This document shows, one piece after another, positions 37,101-48,402 of a DNA stretch of 64,000 nucleotides. The notes beneath the pieces were generated by a model. The model saw only the letters and a list, made by a program, of their open reading frames with translations, did no database searches and was not told the origin of the DNA. Positions within the stretch are counted from its first letter, which is position 1, and every line of letters starts with the position of its first letter. A program made the position numbers and the translations under genes. The DNA is from Ptychodera flava (lineage: Eukaryota > Hemichordata > Enteropneusta > Ptychoderidae), in assembly GCF_041260155.1 (NCBI RefSeq), contig NC_091932.1:5231501-5295500 (forward strand), read 5' to 3'.

Positions 37101-40100
37101 TCCACTGCGAAACCAACTTTAACCATGAGATGAAATATTCAACTAAAGAAGCAAACACGAACATTGAACTGTCGGACAATAGTCTGTATTGAACTTGTTT
37201 GAATTTAGTTTGGATAAGCTGATAAAGCTGATAGAGTACTTTTAAAGTGATACTTTGATTTTTTTCGTCCTTGCCAAAACGCTATATGATGTCATCAACG
37301 TATCTCCATTTTTGAAAATTCTGTTATTTTCTTCTTTTAAAAAAAACTGTTTAATTTGTGCCTTTTCGTTGGATTTCATCGCAAATTCTTCACACTCCCG
37401 ACAGCATTTTTTTTTGTTTTGATGAAATGCTCCAGTCATCAACTTTTTAAGCGCGGGGTTTATGTCTGTTAGAGCACCTAAACAAGGTTTTCTGTTGGTT
37501 GCCTATTAAGCATTTACATTTTGCGTCTTAGAATGACGATGCCGGTCTTTAGTCGCTGCTCCGATAGGGTTGGTATTGCGCGGGCCAGTCTTTGTCGTTT
37601 GAGCACCTTTAAACTGTTGTCATGTCCTTGACTGCAATTGTTTTTGTTCAATGCGCGAGTGTCTATGAATTTGTTCTGTCTCCGATGAATATGACACGAG
37701 CTACTTTCAAGCCATTCGTTTCGCGATTCTTTTTTTTTACTTAGAAACATTCTACCTGAATCTATGTGGCGATATTTTTGGTAGACATCGTTTTTTTTTC
37801 TTCCGTGGCTTTTTTGTTATTTTAAAATGTATACCGAGTAAGTTATGCGTAATTTATAGAGACAGCATTCGATTCATCCAGCGAGATTTCCGATGGCAGA
37901 GCGACCAGTCCGGACTCTGGGGGATAAATGAAGAAAGCGGCCTTGAGTAGCGAAAAACGCTAGTAATTTATCTTTTCTTTGAATCTGAAGAATGCGTAAG
38001 AGTAAAAGAAGTAATAAGTTAGAAATATTATATATGTTGCGAAATATTAGACATATTGCCATATTGCGAAATTTGAGGGTTTTTTTCTTTTGAAGCGTTC
38101 AACATGCAGTGTTCGTCAGCGATGATAAATGAATAGGCGTCCAAAAAATGGATAAACGCAAGTAGTTTGTCTAACATACACTGAGAACATGCCGTGTTTT
38201 TTTTTAATCTCTAGTCGCCGACACAATATCACATATAGATTCCCTTTTTTCTTATTTCCTTTTTGGCTATATGAAACATTTCACCAATGAGAGAGCGTTC
38301 TTGTATATTTTCAATCTAGCGTTTTGTATGCAAAGATATATTGTTCTGTTTTCGTTTCAATTACAAAGTTTGTCTTTACTTTTCACTGACTATTTTACGA
38401 TTGTTGGAAGTTTTACATGCTATTTTCTGTGTATTTTGATATTTGCCATATTTCTATAATTTTCTCAGTTACCGAAAATTCAATTTCTAGAAAGTCGCTT
38501 AATTAAGGAATATTTGAGACACTTTTTAAGGCTTGAGGGCAAGCCTTTGTGGAAGAATGAACGATGTCATATTTCTATAATTTTCTCATTTGCTGCAATT
38601 TTACCTTCTTAAAAATCGCACGGGCGTGAGATTATGTCCCACATATCTTTCAAAAATTGGCGCGAAGATGCATTTTCACAATTCTTTGTTCTAATTAAAT
38701 GGCGCCGCCGTTCAGGAACCCGTATAGTATGAATTAATTTCTTATGATTATTCATAGATTCCCTTGTGTACAAAGTTGGACAAAAGAAAGACGCTGGTAG
38801 GGTGCTTTTCATACTTTCACGGCTTGGATCTTAAACAATATTGTTATGTGGGCAAACTGATAACTTGTACATTGTTTCTTTTCAAAAGTCGGTAGAACTC
38901 AAAGTTATATTTATTGTACTTTCTAAGACGATTGAGCCGACAAAGAACTGTAAATGTATAAATTGAGGTTGCTTTCGTGATTAAGGGGTATTCACTGGAG
39001 ATTCTGTTTTACACAGAGCCCCATCTCTCACGGAGGCCTAGGGTCGGCCGAGATAGGCCGTTCCCGCAGGGCACCACAGTCAATAAACCTGGTCAAGTTC
39101 CACACCGTACACCTGTTGTCGCCGTATTACTACGTAGCTGCACCCATGCCCTTATTTTGATATTATGACATATGTATGTCTCTATGTATGTATGTATGTA
39201 TGTATGTATGTCTCTATGTATCTAGGTATGTATCTAGATATGTATTTGCAGGAAAGTTTTGACCTTTAATTAGTCAAACAGACTATGCATAAAAGATTCT
39301 TTTTCCGTTAGTGGTTAAACGGACAAAGTATATACATAGCTGTCTTTGAGTAGCAGTGTTGTCATATATTGTTTCAGAATGGAAATTTATTACTCAGCAT
39401 CTGCAAACATGCCGAAAAACGTGTCCGCGCAATGCCTCAAGCTGCATTAACAGGCAGGACAGATTAAATTATACCAAAAGTATCTTGCCGTGTTACATTA
39501 TGACACACGACCGCTTGAATATATCACAGCCTGGTATACTGACAAACTATATCGGGACTGGAGTTGATATTATCAAATTGTAAAGAAAATGTTCTTGCTG
39601 TTCTGGAATCACGATTAAGGGGAACTTCAGACCACAGTACGCGTAGATGGAGTAAATATATAGATCAGGCGACACAGGAATTAACGTTGTGCTCGAAACT
39701 TTATTTGCCCAGGTCAGCCTGATGGCTGCCTTGGGCAACTCTTAGCTCTGAGAGCCTGGAGATATGCTCACTCCAAGGCCCCCAAAGTCTGACTCTCAAT
39801 TTTACAAAACTTTGTCGACAAGAAAACTTGCCAACGCTTGTTTCACAATGATTAATACATAGTATGCATGAGACATGTCACAACACCATTGTTTTAAATC
39901 CAAGCTGTGAAAATATGAAAAGCGATACTTAACAGCTACAGTTCTGATAAAAGTTCGACTATATTGTCTTTCTATTGTCCAACCTTGCGTGAGACATTCC
40001 CTGCATAATCATAGGAATTCACGAGACATGCGGGTGCCTGGAATGGCGTTGCCATTGAATTTAAACAAAAGAGACTTGAAAATGTAAATTTGCCGCCAAT

Positions 40101-40432
40101 TTTGAAGAATTACCCCTCCGGTAAATCGTGGGAATTCAAGCCCAAGTGGCGAAATGTTGAAATTTGGCGAATTACTAGAATGAAGATTTACAGTAACCGG
40201 TGCAAATTATAGAAACATGACAATATCATGCCTTTTATCTGTCAACATCATTTCACTTCATTACTTATTTGCAGAATGTTGTTCATTTTGCCATGACATG
40301 TTAACGTCCAAAGGTCACCTTCCCCTGACACAATTTATTTTTTATTTATTCATAGGTTGTGGTGATTGTGTTGCAGTCAACGGAGGCAATGAACAGTACG
40401 TCTATGCCATAGCAATCTGTTGCAGAACATGA
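34189..40432 (+). CDS. Secreted stand-alone PCSK9-type C-terminal (V) domain protein, 267 residues
   Basis: Six exons: 34189-34258, 34478-34693, 35144-35281, 35411-35533, 35922-36101, 40356-40432 (stop). Every intron is phase 1. Exon 1 encodes a signal peptide (MVAMVKIVALAVSLLLVSLG). The rest is the three-module Cys/His-rich domain that follows the protease in PCSK9. Module 1 has GVRAYARCC against PCSK9 GVYAIARCC. Module 2 has FMTGCSAS. Module 3 has CEEEWTLTGC against CEEGWTLTGC, ending YAIAICCRT against AVAICCRS. No subtilisin domain is encoded, and the signal peptide joins the domain directly. Module 1 keeps all six cysteines. Module 2 lacks the second and one of the final pair. Module 3 has one extra (CGDC), so the total of 17 leaves one unpaired. 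In PCSK9 this domain mediates protein contacts; the partner here is unknown. A young LTR element sits in the last intron. Domain identity is firm; function is not known. Confidence 0.92.
36174..36257. repeat. (GTAT)n microsatellite
   Basis: GTAT units preceded by a short TCTG run (36135-36162), in the last intron of the V-domain gene. Similar GTAT sequence resumes at 39171, beyond the LTR element, so the element appears to have landed in or beside this microsatellite. Confidence 0.95.
36315..39170 (+). mobile_element. Young non-autonomous LTR retrotransposon (fossil)
   Basis: Direct terminal repeats at 36315-36827 and 38565-39170 start TGTCATATTTC. The element ends TATTATGACA and is flanked by a 4-base duplication TATG (36311-36314, 39171-39174). 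The right repeat carries AATAAA near 39083, giving + orientation. The repeats differ at only about two positions over roughly 510 bases by eye, so the insertion is recent. The 1.7-kb interior shows no gag or pol similarity, so the copy is non-autonomous or broken. Superfamily not assignable; a 4-base duplication would fit BEL/Pao or some Ty3-like elements. It lies in the last intron of the V-domain gene, on its strand. Confidence 0.82.
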
Positions 40433-40518
40433 AAATTCAATACAGAATCTTCAGAGTCTTCGTCCTATTATGCCATTTATTTCGACTGGCTTTCAAGATG
40501 ACCTTTCATCAAATAATG

Positions 40519-40524
40519 AATAAA
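40519..40524 (+). terminator. Candidate polyadenylation signal AATAAA of the V-domain gene
   Basis: Canonical hexamer 87 bases after the stop codon at 40430-40432. A second AATAAA lies near 40643. Confidence 0.55.
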
Positions 40525-42061
40525 TTAAGATATGTGGTAACGGTTGTGTTGATGAAGTCTTTAAAGATATTTAAATAACATATGAGACATAGACTAAAAT
40601 GTTAAGTTTTTACTAACAAACATTCCCTGTGAATCAAGGAAATAAATGTGAGAGCTGGAGTATATTTCCTGTTGCAAATTTTAATGCAGTGTCTGTCTCC
40701 TCAGGATTTTATTTGAGGTGATATTGGTCATGACTTTGAAATGCGATATTGGCATCTAAGTCACTAGCACTTAAATTGATGCAAATAGCCAAAGATTAAT
40801 ATTTACAATCATAAACTTCATGGAGGAGACGAGGTAATATTTTGTTCTGCATGACACTTTATCGATCGACATAACATATATACTTTGCTGCCTTGCCCAG
40901 GCTGCCTTGGTCTCACAGGAGGAACTCTTTAAATCTAGAATTTCACATACGACTTAGTCTAAATCATGCTTCTAAGACAAAACATAATTGGACTAAATTT
41001 ATAGTCTGTGATAGTAGCATTAAAGATTTTATTTCTTGATAGATTTCCAATACATAAACATTATGCTGTTTCAACTTCCGGAAATTGCAATGACATTGTA
41101 AAGACAAAACAGCACCAAATGTTACTTCGTTCATGGTTTAATTCTTATCATATTTAAACTGGAAAGTGAACGCCCTAAAAAAAACCCGATATGTTTATCT
41201 GCGTAATGTTAGTCAAACCTTGGCCACTTCTAAGTTTGCCTTTGATTCTCTAGAGCTACCTAAGTCTCCTTATCCGGCACTACGGCACTAGGTTTTCTAG
41301 TTTGTCCAAGTTTCAAAGCTGCAGCCTCTAATAAGTACATTTGGTCCTATAGCTTGGATACGTCGAGGCAGAAGCGAGATCCCATCTGTATTTCTGACTC
41401 AGCAAGTCAGGTTGTTTGTATTTGACAAGGCCTCTAACAGGTATATGTATATTGAATGGATTATGAAGCTGGTAACCATATGAACAGCGAACGCCTATCA
41501 TCAATTCTTCGCGGATTTCAGTTTTACCTGTGTTTTTAGCAGGCAGACCTTTACTAACAAATCATTTTAGTAAGTTGCGCCGAAGGAATGACTACTCGTT
41601 TGCTTACATGAGACGAAGGACGTAAAATCAATAAACCGTTCTGTCCAAAATCATGATTTCCTCGGCTTGAGATGAAGAAAACTGAGAATCGTTCTACCTC
41701 GTATTTTTGGCTTTTAAAGTCGCCTCTATTTCAGTGACAATGTTACTAGATATTTTTATTCGTCTGGTGTGTAATCAAACTTCGTCGTATGGTACTCCAA
41801 ACATATCAATCCTACAATCACATATTCAGGCTTTAAGGTATCATTACACTTTATCTCTGAATCATTCCTATCTTGCATGGTAAAACTGACCATTTTGATA
41901 TGCATTGGTCGATCTACTGACCAGAGATGATACGGACCACAAGAATGAGTTCTCACCTAGATCCTGAAAACGGGGCAAGAAGTTTACATTCCTAAAGATA
42001 AAATCGGATGATGTGAAAATTTGTGCAAAAATGGAACAGAGAATAACCACAGGAGGCATCA
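40525..42061. other. Intergenic, no gene seen
   Basis: Downstream of the V-domain gene. AT-rich, with only short frames and no recognisable repeat by eye. Confidence 0.55.
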
Positions 42062-42396
42062 TGGGCCAGTGGCTAGAGCAGTGGACTCACGATCACAGGA
42101 TGGTGAGTTCGAGCCCCGGCATGGCCATGGTGTTGTGTCCTTGAGCAAGGCACTTTATTCCTCATTGCTTCTCCCCACCCAGGAGTGATGGGTACCTGGT
42201 AGGACAGTGGTTGTAATGTGTGTGTTTAGCTCTGCTGCGCTTATTGGCTGCACATGTGAGCTGTAGTTTGCTCCCCAGGGAGTTGAGTGGTATCATATTA
42301 GGTCCAGTGACCAGGGGTAATAATAATTGTAAAGCGCCTTGAGCACATGTACTTGTGGATATGTGCGCTATATAAGAACCCAATATTATTATTATA
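42062..42396 (+). mobile_element. tRNA-derived SINE
   Basis: The head contains RNA polymerase III boxes (A-like TGGCTAGAGCAGTGG, B-like GAGTTCGAGCC). The central part CCTTGAGCAAGGCACTTTAT resembles a domain shared by many metazoan SINEs (Nin-type, from memory). The tail GCGCTATATAAGAA is followed by a short ATT repeat. The tail resembles the 3' end of the CR1-like LINE at 44230-45675 (GCGCTATATAAATT), which suggests that LINE family supplies the machinery. Confidence 0.85.
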
Positions 42397-42399
42397 CGA

Positions 42400-44210
42400 C
42401 ATAAACAATGAATGTTGATACTGGTTGATATGGTCGGCTGATGTACGTGATTGCCAAAGAAAGCGAAAACAACTGAATGGTATAGAGGTTGATACGTGTT
42501 ATTTAAACGATAAGAATGACTTCAATTTGTTCTAATCTTTTTGACAAGCATCGTCCCACGATGTAAGACCAAGAAGGGTGTTATGTAAAAAAAACCCAAA
42601 ATTTACTTTCCATGAGATATCAATTTATAATAAAAATATTTCCTCATCGTGTATGCCACTATAAAAAGCATGTATCCTCTCATCCCGCAGCAGTTTTATG
42701 GTATGAGCATTTGTTTAATTACGATAATTACGATGCATTCGTATTTTTTTCAGAATGGAAGTGGTTCGGTCGACCTCCATACAGGAGGACAATGCATTTT
42801 GTGAAAATGTGACCCTAAAATAAGTCTGTTGCCATGGCAATACTACTACACGGCAACTATAGTCGTAAATTTCCATCATACGGAGAACTCTCGCGACTTG
42901 TGAATTGTAATTTGTGTGAAACTTTTTGTTTCATAAAGTTTCCCAACAGCATCACACAGCATGAATTTTTTTAACTCAAATTAGACCTCGATGTGATGTA
43001 AACCTTGGAACGCAAAAGTCGGCTCTTGAAATACGACAATTCAAATCGTTCAGCAAAGCCGTAACACCGAAGTCTGGAATTCACCTTGAACAAGCGTCAC
43101 ACGTGTCACAATATCCTGTCACAGTGCTTCCTTAAACTTTTGCCAAAACGTTCCCCGGGAAACTTTCAACCACTTAGAAATCAAGAATAAAATAATGTGT
43201 CACCGTGCACTTTTACATGTTCAGAATGATCTCGTTCCTAAAGTCAGTGTACCGCACGTCAGACTTTTGAGACTTACAGTACATTTGTCACGTGACAGAA
43301 GTGTAAGCTGAGGACGCTCGAATTTTGCTGACGAACTTCAAACTATATCGACCGTGGACACAATTGCAAATTTAATTTTGAAGTAGATTTAAACGTAAAC
43401 ACCGTCGGACAAATTGATTTAGCATTCGATTCATGCTTAGAAACATTAAAACTGCTAATTCAGCAATTCTAGTTATCAAGTTAAGGGTCTTTTGTTTATT
43501 GGATCAACACAGTTACTACCGCGAGATTGGTTGAGATTCTGCCACAAGTTTGAAATAGTGCGCTGGGCAACGATGATTACAACAGCTTACTACATGTCAT
43601 CGTATTTTGCAAAAAAAATGAATTTTTATGACATTATACCCATTTTTAATATGACACTTGTGTCAATTCCACCGTGTTCACCCTAGCTATTGAATATTGG
43701 GCTTCCCTATAGCGTTATATACTGTGTTTGTCGATAGATTTGTGGCAACTGATGCGAACATAACCATCGGATAAAATAAGCTTGACAGATATTATACCAG
43801 CCAAAGAACATTTGCGATGTAAATGTCATACATTTACATTCAGTGATCTGGAACTTTATTAACCATGGAGGATGTAGTGCGCTTACTTTAGGACAAGTAA
43901 TAAACATATGCCTCGTCATATCATCATCCGCATTGCTGAAAGAAACGACGCCCTCACGCGAGATGAAAAGAGTTTTCAGGGGAACATCTCTGTGACAACC
44001 TAGTACTTTACTGTGCCATTAAACCAACCGATGTAGACATAAAACAGTCGAAAGATGGAAGTAAAGATGCGTTGATTTGAAAATACAAGTCTCACAACAT
44101 TTTGCCACTTATTGCTACATTCCAGTTTTAATCTCGATGAAGTGGGATTACACCCTCGAAACCTTAAAAAAAAATTTTTGTTTGATGTAAAGAATAGAGT
44201 GTCATGAAGA
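42400..44210. other. Intergenic, no gene seen
   Basis: AT-rich sequence between the SINE and LINE copies. Small frames at 42612 and 43492 have no similarity. Confidence 0.5.
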
Positions 44211-44229
44211 TGTTATATATATATATATA

Positions 44230-45675
44230 TACACTGGGATTGTTCCGAGCTCATTTAAATCGGCAGTTGTTACTCCATTACTGAAAAAACCTTCACTTGA
44301 TCCAGACATCCTGAAAATTACAGACCCATCTCTAACCTTCCATTCATCTCAAAAGTTACAGAAAAAGTAGTTGCCAAGAGACTCAATGCCTATCTCAACA
44401 GTAATTCACTTCTTGAACCGCTCCAATCTGCCTACAGAAAATTCCACAGTACTGAAACTGCACTTCTAAAGATCCACAATGACATTACTCTCTCCCTCGA
44501 TGCTGGGCAATATGTTATCCTTGTAATGCTTGATTTATCTGCAGCGTTTGACACCATCGACCACAACGTTCTGCTTTTACGCCTCGCTCATCTGGGTATT
44601 CAAGGTACTGCCCTCAAGTGGCTTTCATCATATCTCACCAATCGATACCAGTCCGTCATAATTCAATGGTCATTCGTCACAATCAACTCCACTTCAATTC
44701 GTTGTTCCACTGGGATCAATTCTAGGACCGCTTTTATTCACTCTCTTTACTATGCCCCTTGGACAGATAATCCGAAATCACAATCTTAAATTTCACCAAT
44801 ATGAAGATCATAACCAACTTTATATGGCCGTCACAAAAATCAATGGGCCGACAGCAATTCTCAGATTGAAGACTGGATGATATCAAACAAATTACAACTA
44901 AATGTTGGCAAAAAAGAAATCCTCCTTATTCGTTCACGATATGATCACTCACCAACCACCAGTGACAGCATTCAAGTTGGATCAAGCTCCATTCAACAAG
45001 CAGACACAGCACGCAATATTGGATTCCTGTTTGACAGTAGCCGCGATTTCAAGAAACACATAATTCAGACCTGTCAGAGTATCTATCTGCTTATCCGCCG
45101 TATTGGATTCATCAGGAAATATCTCTCTCAAAAGACCTGTCTGACTCTCATGTATTCAACTCTTTCTGCCAAGCTAGACTACAGCTCACTACTCTACGGT
45201 TTACCGGACTCATACATCAGATTACTACAAAGAGCACAAAACTCGGCTGCCCGTTCTCATCACAAAAACAAGCAAAAGGGATCACATTACACCAATCCTG
45301 AAGGAACTTCACTGGCTCCCCGTGTCTTACAGAATTCAGTTCAAAATCCTACTTCTCACATATAAATCAATACATGGACTCGCTCCTTCATACCTGGCTG
45401 AACTCATTGAAGTCAACACCCCTAGCAGATCTCTCCGATCAAGTTTACAAACCACACTTAAAGTTCCACGAACTCGGTTAAAATCATACGGTGACAGATC
45501 CTTCTCCTATTCCTCATCAATTCTATGGAACAAACTGCCAGCTCCTATTCGACATTCGCACCTTCAGATCTCTGCTTAAGACTCATTTCTTCAAGAGAGC
45601 TTACCTGTGACCTAGTGTAAAGCGCCAGTGAACATTGCTGATGGATACTAGGCGCTATATAAATTATTTATCCTA
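44230..45675 (+). mobile_element. 5'-truncated CR1/L2-like LINE
   Basis: Reverse-transcriptase motifs in order: NYRPISNLPFISKVTEKV (one frame break just before it), STETALLKIHNDI, MLDLSAAFDTIDHN, then the catalytic box reads QYEDHNQLY where QYADDTQLY is expected. Further on: LDYSSLLYGLP, LHWLPVSYRIQFKILLLTYKSIHG and WNKLPAPIR, typical of the C-terminus of CR1/L2-type LINEs. The frame is broken several times (around 44300, 44740-44800, 45270-45320, 45560). The endonuclease and ORF1 are absent. The 3' end is GGCGCTATATAAATT with a TATCC-like tail running into (AT)n. Confidence 0.88.
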
Positions 45676-45676
45676 T

Positions 45677-45680
<4 letters not shown>

Positions 45681-45758
<78 letters not shown>

Positions 45759-45795
45759 GTGTGTGTGTGTGCGTCTGTGTGTGTATGTGTGTCAA
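45681..45795. repeat. Compound (AT)n-(GT)n microsatellite
   Basis: AT run following the LINE tail, then about 35 bases of GT. Confidence 0.95.
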
Positions 45796-45918
45796 ACTTG
45801 ATAGATACACACTGCCACACCCAGTTGTTTGATGGTAGTGGTAGTCTGTATCAATCAAGTTTTCTTTATCATCCCACTCTACTCTCCACTGGGGATCAAC
45901 TGCTAACGTCCTATTGAT

Positions 45919-45920
<2 letters not shown>

Positions 45921-46012
<92 letters not shown>

Positions 46013-46020
46013 ATGTGAGC

Positions 46021-46107
<87 letters not shown>

Positions 46108-46160
46108 CGAGCGGGAGAGAGAGACAGAGAGACAGAGAGACAGAGAGACAAAGAGAGACA
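45921..46160. repeat. Compound (AT)n-(GA)n microsatellite
   Basis: About 85 bases of AT, a short linker, then about 135 bases of GA with GACA variants. Confidence 0.95.
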
Positions 46161-47384
46161 GAGACCGACCCGTAGATAGATACTAGATGTACTAGATGTT
46201 GGATAGTAGGACAGATGGATGGACGAGAAACCTAGTTTTACCACTCAGATTGTATGGTGCTGGATACAGGATAGAATAAACCACTAATAAACTTATTCCG
46301 TGAGTGAATATTGCAATTCATTTCTATTTGAGGGTATTGATTTCAAGTGTGATGTACGGGCAAGACATGATCGTGAAATATTGTTTACATCATTTGCAAA
46401 CTGATCATGTCTTGTTCCAATGGTGGTTGCAGTTTAGTGTCGAGTGAATGAGTTCTAACACGAATGCAATAAAAGTAGCACCACCTGTTTGTCAGCATGG
46501 GCGCACCAACCATCATCAGATAAAAACGTATCAGGCATGAAAACATTAGAGCAAGGCAGTGGCAAAAAAGGCGAATACTATGGAACGCCATGACTGGTCT
46601 AATATCATGTTGTCCTGGGCATTCAATATATGGCTTTCCATAGTATACCGACATGTACATTCCGCTTCGGTTGTACTGCAGTAAATGTTGTAACTGTATT
46701 TGTATTTACTTTGTCTAAGCTGTTGCACCCATGCATTGCTTTACGAAAGTCTCCCCGTCTTATAGAAATCAGTATGAGTAACCCTTAATCACCGAGTTTC
46801 TCATACAAATTTGTGTTGTTTACAATATGGATTTTACTCATAGTTTTATAGCGTTATTCAGGTATGCAGCTTGTCTCTGTGTGTTTATTACTGATGTTTC
46901 CACTACAAAACAGTAATCCAGCTTTTCTAATCTTTCTTTGACTTGAAAAGTTTTTCAATATTATTGCTGGTCATAACATCCCATTTGGCTACTTATTTTA
47001 AATCTGTCGCTGTCAATTGCTTCCTGATTAAATGGATACAAATACACAAACATAAGTTCATTTTTACTTCAGCAATTTATCATTCGAACTGATAAAGAAC
47101 TCTTCCTATAATCGTTCAAGTTGTTAGGCTGAAACTAATGCAAATTGAAGATTGTATACGTTTGGAACTGTTCGGTCTATGGGTTTCTGCAGCAGATAGC
47201 AATGGCGTAGATGTATTGGCCGTTTCCTCCGTTGACAGCAAAGCATTTTTCATCTGAAAAAGCAAAACATTCTTTCTTTTACGTTTATCATACGACAAAG
47301 AAAGGGTGTCATATACGCAAACACACATATACACAGTCATGCGCACGACTAGACTAAAAGATCCATCGCTCTTTACGCTCTTTA

Positions 47385-47873
47385 CCCGGGGGGGGGTAAC
47401 TCCCATAGATGGCTATACGGGGAGGGTCGCGCGAAAGGGGTCGTTTTTTGCACTGTTTGGTATCAGAAAGGGTGTACTTTTCACGAGGTGTTGTTATGAG
47501 AAAGGGTCCGGTTTTAAACACAAACTGACATTTGTTAAAAATCATGCTGTCAACACTGGAAACCCATGTATCTACATCCCAGATTTACCATCAATATTTC
47601 CGATCTGTCGGTTTGACTGTTGGTACCCCTGGTACGCAAGGCGAGTGAGTAGTATCTGTATACGTATGGTATTGTATGTTGGCGGGGTAGCGTGAGTTGC
47701 TATGCGGGTCAAAGGTCAACCCCACGCTACCCCGCCAAGAGATAGCTGCGTTTCGACAACTAGGTATCAGAAAGGGTAGGTTTTTTTGCTCAAAACTGGT
47801 ATCACAACAGTTTGGGTTTCCATGTTCGTGCGGAGCCCCCCCGTACTATTAGCCATGGAGTTACCCCCCCGGG
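47385..47873. mobile_element. G/C-tract inverted-repeat element with internal hairpin
   Basis: Inverted ends GGGGGGGGTAACTCCCATAG and CATGGAGTTACCCCCCCGG. Direct repeats of GGTATCAGAAAGGGT at 47459 and 47764. A perfect 16-base-arm hairpin lies at 47679-47738 (TTGGCGGGGTAGCGTG). It sits in the last intron of the - strand V-domain pseudogene. Non-coding, family unknown. Confidence 0.65.
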
Positions 47874-48309
47874 GCTCTTTCGCTCCCCTCCTCTTACGAC
47901 TGAACGTGGTCTGTCACATGGGGCGGCGAGATGAAAGAAATTTAGTCACGCCTACAGCTGTTTCTGATATCGCTAAAATATGTGAAGTTTATGTAGAGTG
48001 CTGTTGAATATTTATTGAACCAAGTCCCCTCTCTGCATAATAAATGTGGTGGTCATGGCAACGCTGTCAATCAATTACGATTGTGCTCCCCAGTCTGTCA
48101 ACACAATATTGTATATATTCACACGTGGTAGGAATTAGTCAACAGGCGAGTAGTTCTGCTCTCAATTGGTTAATTTTCAAATCACAAGGGCTGCTTCCTT
48201 AAAATGATCATTGAAAATCTAGTAAAACCATCTTAAATCAGGTTGTGAGTGATGAGGGACATAGTTGGCCGGGGGAGCGTAGAGGGCGCCTTCGAGTGAC
48301 GGATCTTCC

Positions 48310-48402
48310 AGTGTGTGTGTGTGTGTGTATGTGTGTGTTGGTGGTGGTGGTGGTGGTGGTGGTTGTGTGTGTGTGTGTGTGTGTATGTGTGTGTGTATGT
48401 TT
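48310..48402. repeat. (GT)n/(GGT)n microsatellite
   Basis: GT run interrupted by GGT units, in an intron of the - strand pseudogene. Confidence 0.95.

Noticed and set aside
42062-42130. A tRNA gene
   Set aside because: Box A and B are present but no cloverleaf closes cleanly, and the sequence continues into a SINE body and tail.
45635-46244. Frames with Tyr-Ile, Ser-Leu and Cys-Val repeats
   Set aside because: Products of AT, GA and GT microsatellites.
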